From Micromonospora violae (lineage in GTDB: Bacteria > Actinomycetota > Actinomycetes > Mycobacteriales > Micromonosporaceae), in the NCBI RefSeq assembly GCF_004217135.1, contig NZ_SHKK01000001.1:2046001-2110000 (forward strand): DNA of 64,000 bases. Reading direction: 5' to 3'. The position numbers were made by a program, and so were the translations under genes. This document shows positions 41,406 through 49,014 of this stretch, one piece after another (within the stretch, counting starts at the first letter, position 1; each line of letters opens with the position of its first letter). The notes beneath the pieces are model-generated. The model worked only from the letters and a program-made list of their open reading frames with translations, was not told the DNA's origin and made no database searches.

Positions 41406-42869
41406 GTGACCAGTGTGCATGACCGTGGTCCGGCTGATGCCGTCGGGGACCTGGACCGGTTCCGGCGGGAGTTCTACGACTGCTTGACCGCTCGGGCTGA
41501 CGCGTTGTTCGACCTGACCGACGCGGTGTTGTGCGCCGATGGGCCGGTCCGGTCGTTGGTGGAGTTGTCGCTGGTGGGTGAGCACCGCCGGGGTCACGGG
41601 GCGTTGTATGACGCCCTCGCCTGCGGGAAGTTGGACATTGACCGGTTGCGCACTGCTCTCGCCGGGGTGCCGCTGCCCCGGGCAGCCGACGGCCGTCTCG
41701 TCCTGGCGGTCGACATCACCTGCTGGCTGCGGCCGGACGCGCACACCTCACCGCAGCGGATCCTGTGTCACACCTACGGACGCGGAAAGGATCAGACCAT
41801 CATGATCCCGGGCTGGCCGTATTCGATGGTCGTGGCCCTGGAGTCGGGCCGTAGTTCGTGGACCGCGCCGTTGGACGCGGTGCGGCTGGCGCCTGGTGAT
41901 GACGCGGCCATGGTCACCGCCGGGCAGCTGCGAGACATCGTGGGGCGGCTGATCGCGGCCGGACAGTGGCGGCTCGGGGATCTGGACATTCTGGTCGTGG
42001 CCGACGCCGGCTACGACGCACCTCGACTGGCTTTCCTCCTGCGTGACCTGCCCGTGCAGGTCCTCGCGCGGATGCGCTCAGACCGGGTACTCCGCCGGGC
42101 AGCGCCTCCCCGGCGACCGGGAACGGTCGGCCGTCCGCCCCGCCACGGCGGCGAGTTCGTCTTCGGTGATCCCGCCACCTGGGGTGAGCCCGACGCGGCC
42201 ACGGTCACCGACACCCGTCTCTACGGCACGGCGTGGGCCCGCGCCTGGGATCGGTTGCACCCTCGGTTGACCCACCGATCCGCCTGGACCGCCGCGGCTA
42301 AAGTACTGCCGGTCATCGAGGGGACCGTCATCCGCCTGGAAGTCGACCACCTACCCAGCGGCGCGACACCGAAGCCGGTGTGGTTGTGGTGGTCCGGCGT
42401 CGACGCCACCTCGGATGACGTGAACCTGCTCTGGCAGACGTTCCTACGCCGCTTCGACATCGAACACACGTTCCGCCTGTTCAAACAGACCCTCGGCTGG
42501 ACCTGCCCGAAGATCCGCACCCCGCAAGCCGCCGACCTATGGACCTGGCTGATCCTCGCCGCCTACACCCAGCTCCGTCTGGCCCGCGCCCTCGCCGCCG
42601 ACCTGCGCCGCCCCTGGGAGCAACCCGCACCACCGCAGCGTCTGTCACCCGCCCGCGTCCGCCGAGGGTTTCGGCACCTCCGCGCGAAGGCGACCTGCCC
42701 GGCCGGTGCACCCAAACCCGCCCGGCCAGGCCCGGGGCGACCACCCGGCCGCCGCAACACCCACCCCACCCCGCGATACGACGTCCACATCGCGACCACC
42801 ACGAACGCCAAAACATCGGCCACAAAGAAGACGAAGACTGTCAATTCCCGGCCACGCCGCACAGGTTAA
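41406..42869 (+). CDS. IS transposase, DDE (IS4/IS701-like superfamily)
   Basis: 487 residues. Catalytic residues are recognisable: Asp ~103 in 'LVLAVDITCWLRPDA', Asp ~200 in 'DILVVADAGYDAPRLAF', and Glu ~353 in 'RRFDIEHTFRLFKQTLGW' (with the Y-(2)-R-(3)-E-(6)-K-like spacing of the IS4 group). The C-terminal ~70 residues are Pro/Arg/Lys/Thr-rich and basic, probably DNA contacting. Start GTG 41406 follows the leader hairpin directly. The gene is uninterrupted, so transposition competence is likely. Family name is by motif; an exact IS name cannot be given without a database. Confidence 0.92.
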   Translation: MTSVHDRGPADAVGDLDRFRREFYDCLTARADALFDLTDAVLCADGPVRSLVELSLVGEHRRGHGALYDALACGKLDIDRLRTALAGVPLPRAADGRLVLAVDITCWLRPDAHTSPQRILCHTYGRGKDQTIMIPGWPYSMVVALESGRSSWTAPLDAVRLAPGDDAAMVTAGQLRDIVGRLIAAGQWRLGDLDILVVADAGYDAPRLAFLLRDLPVQVLARMRSDRVLRRAAPPRRPGTVGRPPRHGGEFVFGDPATWGEPDAATVTDTRLYGTAWARAWDRLHPRLTHRSAWTAAAKVLPVIEGTVIRLEVDHLPSGATPKPVWLWWSGVDATSDDVNLLWQTFLRRFDIEHTFRLFKQTLGWTCPKIRTPQAADLWTWLILAAYTQLRLARALAADLRRPWEQPAPPQRLSPARVRRGFRHLRAKATCPAGAPKPARPGPGRPPGRRNTHPTPRYDVHIATTTNAKTSATKKTKTVNSRPRRTG

Positions 42870-42988
42870 AGATCAAGCTCAGGTCTGTCGGTCAACTCGG
42901 GCATTACGGTTGGTTTGCGCCAGATGAGAGGTAAACGCCCTCTCAGGTTCATCTTTCGGGCGTGCCACCAATCGAGAGGACTCGGACC

Positions 42989-44482
42989 ATGCGCGACCTT
43001 TCCCGTCGCGACCTGCTCAGGGCCACGGCCGTCGGTGCTGGAGCGGTCGCTATCCCGAGCATGATCGCCGGCAGCTCGGCGCTCGCGGACGACGGTCCTG
43101 GCTGGGCCGCCGACACCAAGTACCCCCCGGCACAGCTGACCGGGCGTATCGTCCGCCCGCAGAGCCCCGACTACCCGGAAGCCAGCCTCGGCTGGGACGA
43201 GCTGTTCGTGCACTATCCGCTGGTCATCGTCTTCGCGCAGGAGACCCAGGACGTGGTCAACGCGCTCACCTGGGCGCGGCAGCACGACGTCGCGCTGCGG
43301 GTACGCAGTGGCCGGCACAACCTGGAAGGCTGGTCGAACGTCGACAACGGCATCGTGATCGACGTCAGTGAGCTCAAGGACGTCCACATCGACACCGCCA
43401 GCCGCACGGCAAAGCTCGGGGCGGGGCTCAACCAGTCGGAGGCGGTGGCCGCCCTCGGGGAGTACGACCTGGCTGCGACGACCGGTACGGAGGGGACCGT
43501 GGGCCTCTCCGGGGCCACCCTCGGCGGCGGCTTCGGCTTCCTCACCCGCTACCTCGGGATGGCCTGCGACAATCTGATCGGCGTGGAGATCGTCGTGGCG
43601 GCGGGCGCCGACGGGGCGAAGGTGCTCGAGGTGGACCCGTGGAACCACTCGGACCTGCTCTGGGCGCTGCGCGGCGCGGGCAACGGCAACTTCGGGATCG
43701 TCACCTCCCTGACCTACAAGGTCGCTCCGCTCAGCAGCGTCGCCTACCTGCAGGTGACCTGGCCCGGTCTCGGCGACCTGCACGAGGTCTTCGACGCCTG
43801 GCAACGCCTCGCACCCTTCACCGACCCCCGGCTCGGCACCCAGGTCGAGGTCCACCCGGATGAGATCCTGTTGTTCGCGGTGCTCGCGGAGGGCTCCGAG
43901 GCGGAGGCCAGGAAGCTGCTGGCGCCGATCCTGTCGATCGGCAACCCCACGGTCACCGCCCAGACCGGCGGCTGGGATGACGTCTACGCCGGCTTCCAGA
44001 TCCCGAACGAGGACGAGCCCGGAAAGTGGAAGTTCTTCTCCCAGTTCACCCGGGAACCGTTCCCGGAGAAGGCGGTCAGCATAGTCAAGGCGTTCATGGA
44101 GAAGGCCCCCTCGCCCGACAGCAACTACTTCACCCAGGCCTTCGGCCGCGGGGCACAACGGCAGGAGCCGTTCGGTGGCGCGGCCTTCCCACACCGCGAC
44201 GCGCTCTTCTACGGCGAGCCCGGCGTCGGCTGGGGAACCCGCGGCGAACCCGACAGCGACGACGCCGTCACCCCGATCGCCCAGACCTGGATCGCCGAGT
44301 TCAGCCAGGCGCTGCGCCCCTATGTGGACGGCGCCTACGTCAACGTGCCGAACATCGGCATGGCCGAGTGGGAAAAGGCCTACTGGGGGCACAACTTCCC
44401 CCGACTGCGCAAGATCAAGGCGAAGTACGACCCGCACAACGTCTTCCAGTACGAGCAGAGCATCCCACCCGCAACACACTGA
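42989..44482 (+). CDS. Tat-exported FAD-binding oxidoreductase (berberine-bridge-enzyme-like)
   Basis: 497 residues. A twin-arginine signal 'DLSRRDLLRATAVGAGAVAI' directs folded, FAD-loaded export. The FAD_binding_4 domain shows 'LRVRSGRHNLEGWSN', whose His is the usual 8-alpha covalent FAD site, and 'GATLGGGFGFLTRYLGMACD'. The second (Cys) attachment site of bicovalent members is absent: the matching loop reads 'TGTEGTVGLSG'. The C-terminal BBE segment is 'YVNVPNIGMAEWEKAYWG' and 'YDPHNVFQYEQSIPP'. It probably oxidises a sugar or alkaloid-like compound outside the membrane. ATG 42989 has GAGAGG upstream; the IS right end lies 110 bp before it, so its promoter must be close to or within the IS edge. 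Confidence 0.9.
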   Translation: MRDLSRRDLLRATAVGAGAVAIPSMIAGSSALADDGPGWAADTKYPPAQLTGRIVRPQSPDYPEASLGWDELFVHYPLVIVFAQETQDVVNALTWARQHDVALRVRSGRHNLEGWSNVDNGIVIDVSELKDVHIDTASRTAKLGAGLNQSEAVAALGEYDLAATTGTEGTVGLSGATLGGGFGFLTRYLGMACDNLIGVEIVVAAGADGAKVLEVDPWNHSDLLWALRGAGNGNFGIVTSLTYKVAPLSSVAYLQVTWPGLGDLHEVFDAWQRLAPFTDPRLGTQVEVHPDEILLFAVLAEGSEAEARKLLAPILSIGNPTVTAQTGGWDDVYAGFQIPNEDEPGKWKFFSQFTREPFPEKAVSIVKAFMEKAPSPDSNYFTQAFGRGAQRQEPFGGAAFPHRDALFYGEPGVGWGTRGEPDSDDAVTPIAQTWIAEFSQALRPYVDGAYVNVPNIGMAEWEKAYWGHNFPRLRKIKAKYDPHNVFQYEQSIPPATH

Positions 44483-44544
44483 CCGGCCCCACCGCGCCCC
44501 ACCCCAGCGCGCCTCGCTCCCTCACCTCACCTGCCTCATGCGCA

Positions 44545-44617
44545 TCCTTTGCTCTGCACCCGCCCATGCACCAGCTACAGACCGTGAGTGGCGCGCCCGC
44601 GGGTGCAGAGCAAAGGA
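44545..44617. repeat. Palindromic element, copy 1 (19-bp perfect arms)
   Basis: TCCTTTGCTCTGCACCCGC at 44545-44563 is perfectly complementary to 44599-44617, with a 35-base loop. The same stem occurs at 63283-63358 with an unrelated loop, so it is a dispersed element. It lies between the ends of the convergent FAD oxidase and barstar genes, where a bidirectional transcript end would be needed. The rest of the 208-bp gap holds nothing I recognise. Confidence 0.88.
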
Positions 44618-44690
44618 CGGATGTCGGGGGTGTGGGTCGTGGGGCCGGTCCTACGGCCGGCAGCCGGTTCACCGCAGGCCCGGAACGTGG

Positions 44691-45056
44691 TCAGGCGGGC
44701 GGAACTTCGTGGAGGACGACGCGCAACGGGTGCGGTGCGGTCGTGGCGAGGTCGCCGAGCACGGTGAGCAGCAGAGCGTACTGACCCGCCGGCTCGTCGA
44801 CCAGCAACTGACCGGCGTCGCCGACCAGCAGGGTGAGCGGACCGGCGTCCAGTCGGTCCCGCAGAGCGTCGGCGAGGGCGTCCCAGGTGTTCCCCAGGTG
44901 GGCCGGCAGGGCCAGTGCCTCGGCCATCGCGGCGAAGAGCCCCGGCCGGGTCCGGGTCGCCGCACCGTCCAGCACCACCGCGCCCCGCGCGTGTGGCGCG
45001 TCGTCGCCGCACACGGTCAACCAGTCGGGCCACCGCCCGTCGTCCTCGTCGGCCAT
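44691..45056 (-). CDS. Barstar-like RNase inhibitor
   Basis: 121 residues of the barstar fold, an intracellular inhibitor of barnase-type ribonucleases. The family signatures are present: 'AVVLDGAATRTRPGLFAAMAEAL' (outline) with the inhibitory helix, 'LGNTWDALADALRDRL' (the strong 'NWDAL' motif, here N-T-W-D-A-L), and the C-terminal 'LRVVLHEVPPA'. No signal peptide. GGGAGG seven bases before ATG 45056. It lies 83 bp downstream of the secreted RNase on the same strand with a strong hairpin between them, the arrangement expected for a toxin and its immunity protein. Confidence 0.88.
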   Translation of the reverse strand: MADEDDGRWPDWLTVCGDDAPHARGAVVLDGAATRTRPGLFAAMAEALALPAHLGNTWDALADALRDRLDAGPLTLLVGDAGQLLVDEPAGQYALLLTVLGDLATTAPHPLRVVLHEVPPA

Positions 45057-45094
45057 CACGTGCCTCCCGGTGGTCAGGCATCGAAACCGCTGGG

Positions 45095-45124
45095 CCGGTC
45101 GGACGCGAGGCCGCGTCCGACCGG
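45095..45124 (-). terminator. Intergenic hairpin between RNase and barstar genes
   Basis: CCGGTCGGACGCG (45095-45107) and its exact complement (45112-45124) form a 13-bp GC-rich stem with a four-base loop. There is no clear U-run in either direction. Placed between the RNase and barstar genes, it could attenuate read-through or stabilise one of the two messages and so set the toxin-to-inhibitor ratio. Role inferred. Confidence 0.6.
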
Positions 45125-45139
45125 TCGGTCCACTGTCGG

Positions 45140-45589
45140 TCAGAGCCGGTAGAAGTCGGTGTAGTGGTTGGGCGAGAACCAGGTCACGCCGGTGCTGCGG
45201 TTCACCACGATCCGGTACGCGTCCCGGGCGGCGCCCTGGGTACGCGGGTAGACGTCGTACTCGTGGTAGGTGGCGTTGGTGGGCAGTTGACCCTCGTAGT
45301 TGTAGAACTGGCCGCCGGCGAAGTTTGACTTCCCACCGCTCCAGGAGTACCAGCCGCGACTGGTCGGGAAACCCTTGGCGGACCAGCCCGAGCGGGCAGT
45401 ACGGGCGTCCGCGCAGCGGCTCATGGTGCAGGAGCTGTAGACCGCCGCCGAGGCCGGGTCGGTCAACCGGGGGGCGACCACGGACGGGCCGACCAGCGCG
45501 GCGGCGACCATGGCGAGGAGCAGAACGAGGCTGGTGGTACGCCGGCGGATCGCGCCGAGCGTGGCCAGCGGGGACACGAGGGTGGACAC
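45140..45589 (-). CDS. Secreted guanyl-specific ribonuclease (RNase Sa / N1-T1 type)
   Basis: 149 residues. A basic N-terminus and hydrophobic stretch ('SLVLLLAMVAAALVGP') form a signal peptide. The mature C-terminal part matches microbial guanyl-RNases: 'LPTNATYHEYDVYP' supplies the catalytic Glu (in Tyr-His-Glu-Tyr), 'DAYRIVVNRSTG' the Arg and 'SPNHYTDFYRL' the catalytic His, all in the order and spacing of RNase Sa. It cleaves RNA 3' to guanosine outside the cell. GTG 45589 is supported by GGAGG ten bases upstream. Paired with the barstar-like inhibitor downstream. The mature part before the catalytic region has extra Cys and Ser/Gly-rich sequence not in RNase Sa. Confidence 0.88.
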   Translation of the reverse strand: MSTLVSPLATLGAIRRRTTSLVLLLAMVAAALVGPSVVAPRLTDPASAAVYSSCTMSRCADARTARSGWSAKGFPTSRGWYSWSGGKSNFAGGQFYNYEGQLPTNATYHEYDVYPRTQGAARDAYRIVVNRSTGVTWFSPNHYTDFYRL

Positions 45590-45797
45590 AGGCTGCCTCC
45601 AGACCATCCAATCCATCGATCCGCGTGATTGTCGGATCGGGACCAGTCTCACCGCTGCCGGGCGGCGACAACACCCCTCGTCGGCAAACCCGAGGTGACG
45701 TGTCCGCTTCGGTGCGGCGTCGTGTCGGCGTGGCGACGATCAGATCGGTTACCCGTTGTTAGCGTGGGACGCGAATCCGTGACCAGGGAGGGGTGGC

Positions 45798-46571
45798 ATG
45801 GCCGACACCTCCGACGGCCGGCCGAGACCGGCGGAGGCGCGGCCGCACTGGGCAATCCGCAGCCTCACCGCCACCCGGGGCGCGAGTGCCCGCGGCTGGC
45901 GGTGGTGGGCGCGAAACTGGGATCGACTGGTCGCGGCCCTCCAGGACGAGGAGCCCGTCGGACTGGGCGCCCCCGCGACGCCGTCCGGCCCGCTCATCGA
46001 GCAGCGCACCGCTCCCCGGCAGATCGTGGTGCCCGCCCAGGGTTACGTGTACTCCTTCCACATCCGCGCGACGTTCGCCTGGTCGTCGACGGTCAGCCTG
46101 CGTGCCGAGGTGCTGACCTGGTACGCCGACTACTTCATGCCGCAGGCGGTCCAGCGGCTGACCCGGCTCGCCGCCGACGCCGCCCGGGAGTTGGCCCCAC
46201 ATCGCGCGGCGGACCTGGAGATACACCTACAGCAGGCGCTCGCCACGCAGAGCCCGTGGTGCTACCAGCGAGGTGACCTTGAGGTCAGCTGCACGCCGGA
46301 CGTCGCCGTCCGGCTCGACGAGCCCATCAGACGGGCGGTTCAGCCACAGATCGATCGCCTGGTCAGCCTCGAATGTCGCCTTGAAGAGCACCTACAGCAG
46401 GCGCGGTACGCCGAGGAACTCAGCCGCCGGTGGGTGGTGATCCTGGACGAACACCTCGCGGTGGCCGGTGGCGACCCGGAGTTGGCCACCGCACGCCAGC
46501 ACCTGCTCAGCAGGCAGCGAGAAGCCATCCGGTGGATTGACGAGCTGCTCGCCCAACGCCCGCTGAGTTAA
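45798..46571 (+). CDS. Conserved-looking soluble protein of unknown function
   Basis: 257 residues, GGGAGGGG before ATG 45798. The middle has 'PAQGYVYSFHIRATFAWSST', reminiscent of the strand-rich start of SPFH/band-7 domains, then long amphipathic helices rich in Arg, Glu and Gln ('LVSLECRLEEHLQQARYAEE') up to the C-terminus. No signal or membrane helix is evident. I do not recognise the family. It precedes the 2-TM protein gene at 46706 by 134 bp on the same strand; the two may work together, the helical part as an oligomerisation module. Confidence 0.7.
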   Translation: MADTSDGRPRPAEARPHWAIRSLTATRGASARGWRWWARNWDRLVAALQDEEPVGLGAPATPSGPLIEQRTAPRQIVVPAQGYVYSFHIRATFAWSSTVSLRAEVLTWYADYFMPQAVQRLTRLAADAARELAPHRAADLEIHLQQALATQSPWCYQRGDLEVSCTPDVAVRLDEPIRRAVQPQIDRLVSLECRLEEHLQQARYAEELSRRWVVILDEHLAVAGGDPELATARQHLLSRQREAIRWIDELLAQRPLS

Positions 46572-46705
46572 GGCGGCCCAGCGAGCAACGGCTGTCAGAT
46601 TTTTGTCATTCTCGATGCTTTGATCGGCATGCAAACATCGAAATGCGAAGGCGGGCGGCTCTGTCGGCGCCACGCCTAGAAAACAACTCCAGGACGGGTG
46701 GGCTG

Positions 46706-47704
46706 ATGCGTAGGACCTGGCTGTTCTTCCGAAAGAGTCCACTCGTCGCCGTCCTCGGCGCGGGGATCGCGTTCACGCTCGCGGTGCTCGGTCAGGCGCT
46801 GGTCGGACAACTGGGTCAGAACGTCGCCGACAAAGCCACCACTCAATCGACGTGGCTCACCGTGGTGCTCATCTTCATCCTCATCGTGGCGATCGCCATC
46901 CTCGCCTCGCTGCGCGGCAGCGTCGAGGAGCTGACCCGACGTGCCGGGCTCTCCATTCAGTACTATCCGCTGGACCCCGGCCAGCACTCGCCGGAGCGCG
47001 ACGAGAAGGCGCGGGCCCTCTACGCGGCCGCACGGATGGTCATCGAGTCGGCAAAGGAGGACGGCGACTCCCGCATTTACGCTGTCAACTCATTCGTGGA
47101 AGTCGGCGTCCAACCGGGCGACGTTCACGTCAAAGATCACAGCCTGCGCTACCTCGAATCACTCAATCGGAAGCTCGGAAAGGTCACCTACCACCGCATC
47201 GTGCAGCTGTCGCACTTCGACATGAACCGGCTGGAGCGCCACCCCGACGAATCGATCTCGGAGCTCGTGGCGGAGAACTACCTGGCGCATTATCGGGAAA
47301 TCGTCAAGGCCGGCCAACAGGGCAAAGAAGCCGTGCTGGAAGCGGTGCTCGGCAAATACCCGACGTGTTTCGTGCTCGTCCAGAACGCCGCAGACGGAAA
47401 GTACGGTGGCCGGCTGATCTGGCAGATGCACCAGCACGTCGACGGGCGGCCCCGCGAGGACACCGTCGAACTGACCGGCATCTACATCATCAACGACCCG
47501 GACGGCATCTTCATCGGCACCTTCGTGCGATGGTTCAACGACCTCCGGGCGGCGCAGCGGCCACGCCGGCACCTGACCCTGGCCAACCTGAACGGCACCG
47601 CACCGGTGGAAAGGACCACGACGGCTACTCCCGCCACCCCACGGCCGCGCCGGCCCTGGTGGCCCGGCCGACGCGCACCGGCCGATCAGGTAGAGGAAAG
47701 GTAG
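46706..47704 (+). CDS. Two-TM protein with cytoplasmic domain, unknown function
   Basis: 332 residues, ATG 46706. Two membrane helices at about residues 10-32 ('SPLVAVLGAGIAFTLAVLGQ') and 48-68 ('WLTVVLIFILIVAIAILASL') are followed by a ~230-residue cytoplasmic domain with mixed helices and strands: 'DSRIYAVNSFVEVG', 'YHRIVQLSHFDMNRLERH', 'TGIYIINDPDGIFIGTFVRW'. This domain has the look of a phospholipase-D-like or sensor fold but no HKD motif is present. A Pro/Arg-rich tail closes it. Not recognised. A similar two-TM-plus-soluble layout recurs in the protein at 50017, so both may belong to membrane-linked conflict systems. Confidence 0.68.
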   Translation: MRRTWLFFRKSPLVAVLGAGIAFTLAVLGQALVGQLGQNVADKATTQSTWLTVVLIFILIVAIAILASLRGSVEELTRRAGLSIQYYPLDPGQHSPERDEKARALYAAARMVIESAKEDGDSRIYAVNSFVEVGVQPGDVHVKDHSLRYLESLNRKLGKVTYHRIVQLSHFDMNRLERHPDESISELVAENYLAHYREIVKAGQQGKEAVLEAVLGKYPTCFVLVQNAADGKYGGRLIWQMHQHVDGRPREDTVELTGIYIINDPDGIFIGTFVRWFNDLRAAQRPRRHLTLANLNGTAPVERTTTATPATPRPRRPWWPGRRAPADQVEER

Positions 47705-47789
47705 GCGGCCCGCGGTCCGGGGGCCCAGGTAGTCAATGTCACTGCTGGTCATTCCGACGAGAGTGGCTGGCGGCGAGGCCGACCAGCGC

Positions 47790-47905
47790 GGTGACGCTGC
47801 TCGGCTCACCCTCGCGGAGGCCGGCCAGCGCTGCGGATATTCGGCGGCGACCCTCTCCCGGATCGAGCGTGGCCGCCAGCCGCTGACAGACGCGCGGCGT
47901 CGTGC
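47790..47905 (+). pseudogene. Remnant of an XRE-family regulator (HTH only)
   Basis: A frame here encodes 'RLTLAEAGQRCGYSAATLSR' followed by 'IERGRQPLTD', a good match to the helix-turn-helix of XRE regulators. The sequence before it lacks the first helix and the sequence after it loses all resemblance (the expected 'LRRLADALGV'-type helix is missing). An ATG at 47736 opens the frame but gives an unrelated N-terminus. It is best read as a gene fragment left by deletion, ending against the convergent GntR gene. Confidence 0.6.
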
Positions 47906-47913
47906 CGGGCTCG

Positions 47914-48156
47914 CTACCGTGGCTCCCGCATCCAGGTCTTCGGGTCGGTCACGAAGATGCCCTTGCCCTGATGCCTCCGGATCACCCGCAACGCTTCCAG
48001 ACGGACGTAGACCATTTGGATGGTTGATGAACTGACGTCGAAGCGATCAGACATGTCAGCGATCGAGGGCAGCTTGTCCCCCGGCTTGACCTTCCCGCTG
48101 CGCAGGTCCCCGATGATCTCGTCCGAGATCCGGATGTAGTCCGGTGTCTGTGGCAT
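47914..48156 (-). CDS. Small GntR-family DNA-binding protein (HTH only)
   Basis: 80 residues, ATG 48156 with AAGGAG four bases upstream. The whole protein is one winged helix of GntR type: 'YIRISDEIIGDLRSGKVKPG', 'KLPSIADMSDRFDVSSSTIQ', 'RLEALRVIRRHQGKGIFVTD'. There is no ligand domain, so it either binds DNA constitutively or works with a partner. It diverges from the DivIVA-like gene; the 217-bp gap between them is less GC-rich and holds GCATATATGGTTATGC (48235-48250) with five-base inverted ends, a possible operator or -10 region. Such solo GntR proteins occur beside DivIVA-like genes in actinomycetes and in integrated plasmids. Confidence 0.85.
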   Translation of the reverse strand: MPQTPDYIRISDEIIGDLRSGKVKPGDKLPSIADMSDRFDVSSSTIQMVYVRLEALRVIRRHQGKGIFVTDPKTWMREPR

Positions 48157-48373
48157 GGCACTCCTTGCGTGGCACGCCAATTTGATCACGACACGCACCG
48201 GTGAGACAACTATGCGTTGCAACACGCGACTTAGGCATATATGGTTATGCAGGAGCTGCTCCTCGCGTGGCAACGAGTTCGGCTCATCCCCTCGGTCGGG
48301 GCGGGTGCGGGTGCCCGTCCCGACCCACCGCACGGACCTTCCGCGCTCCCGCCTGCCCCCAGAGAGGACCGCC

Positions 48374-48667
48374 GTGGCTCAGGTGTATCGAGGTGGCCAG
48401 CCCTACCCCGCCGGCTACCCAGGTCGGTTGACGCCGCACGAGGTGCGGACCCGCGCGTTCGCCGCGTGCCGGCGCGGCGTCGACCCCGATGAGGTACGCG
48501 AGTTCCAGGCCCGGGTGTCAGATGAGCTGGCCATGCTCAACGAGACGGTACGGCTGCTCAGCCAGGAGAACGACCGGATCAAGCGGGCGCTGCGCGACTG
48601 GCAGACCATGCACGCGCGGGAGTGCACGTCGGCCCCGGAGCAGGGCCGCAACTCCGGCCACTGGTGA
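48374..48667 (+). CDS. DivIVA-domain protein
   Basis: 97 residues, GTG 48374 with AGAGAGGA upstream. 'LTPHEVRTRAFAACRRGVDP' and 'DEVREFQARVSDELAMLN' form the short DivIVA N-terminal module (membrane-curvature loop and coiled coil), followed by a short coiled coil 'ETVRLLSQENDRIKRALRDW'. At 97 residues it is much shorter than the cell-pole DivIVA and is probably a scaffold for another protein. Its stop overlaps the next start (GTGA). Confidence 0.85.
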   Translation: MAQVYRGGQPYPAGYPGRLTPHEVRTRAFAACRRGVDPDEVREFQARVSDELAMLNETVRLLSQENDRIKRALRDWQTMHARECTSAPEQGRNSGHW

Positions 48668-49014
48668 CCGCGCGCCCCTCCCCCGGCGACCTGCTCATCA
48701 TCGACGGCCGAGCATCGGTGCAGTTCGCCGGGGATCGTGCACTGACCTTCCGCGTCGTCTCGGTCTGCGACCAGCCGACGTACGAGGGTTGGATCTGGCT
48801 GACCGGCTACGTCCTCAACCGCCGAGGCAACGCGACCGCCAAACGCGAGATATACGTCCAACTCGCCGGCCTTCGCCGCGCTCCCACGCCCGCTGCATCA
48901 ACCCTGGGCAGGATGCGTTTCGCTGGGCCTAACCGCCGAAGCTCAGCGCCTGCCGCAGATCCGCGTCCAGGCTCTCCTGGTACTGCGGATCGGGCTCAGC
49001 CCCGGCCGCGCTGA
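48664..49014 (+). CDS. Small protein of unknown function coupled to the DivIVA-domain gene
   Basis: 116 residues from GTG 48664, overlapping the previous stop. The first ~75 residues ('GDLLIIDGRASVQFAGDRAL', 'TFRVVSVCDQPTYEGWIWLT', 'GYVLNRRGNATAKREIYVQL') look like a small beta-barrel. The last ~30 residues, Pro/Arg-rich, overlap the 3' end of the convergent carboxymuconolactone-decarboxylase-like gene by 86 bp and may be non-conserved. Not recognised; the tandem with a DivIVA-domain gene suggests a joint role. Confidence 0.65.
   Translation: MTARPSPGDLLIIDGRASVQFAGDRALTFRVVSVCDQPTYEGWIWLTGYVLNRRGNATAKREIYVQLAGLRRAPTPAASTLGRMRFAGPNRRSSAPAADPRPGSPGTADRAQPRPR

Larger units (their letters stand above)
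41293..42877 (+). mobile_element. Complete insertion sequence (~1.6 kb) with 14-16 bp terminal inverted repeats
   Basis: AGCTTGATCTTTAACC at 41291-41306 is repeated in exact reverse complement at 42864-42879. The flanks read CTCAG at both 41288-41292 and 42878-42882. If CTCAG is the target duplication, the element is 41293-42877 with 14-bp ends; if the ends are counted as 16 bp, the duplication is only apparent. A single full-length transposase gene fills the element, so it looks intact and recent. It lies between the HD hydrolase and the FAD oxidase genes and may have separated the latter from its original upstream region. Confidence 0.88.
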
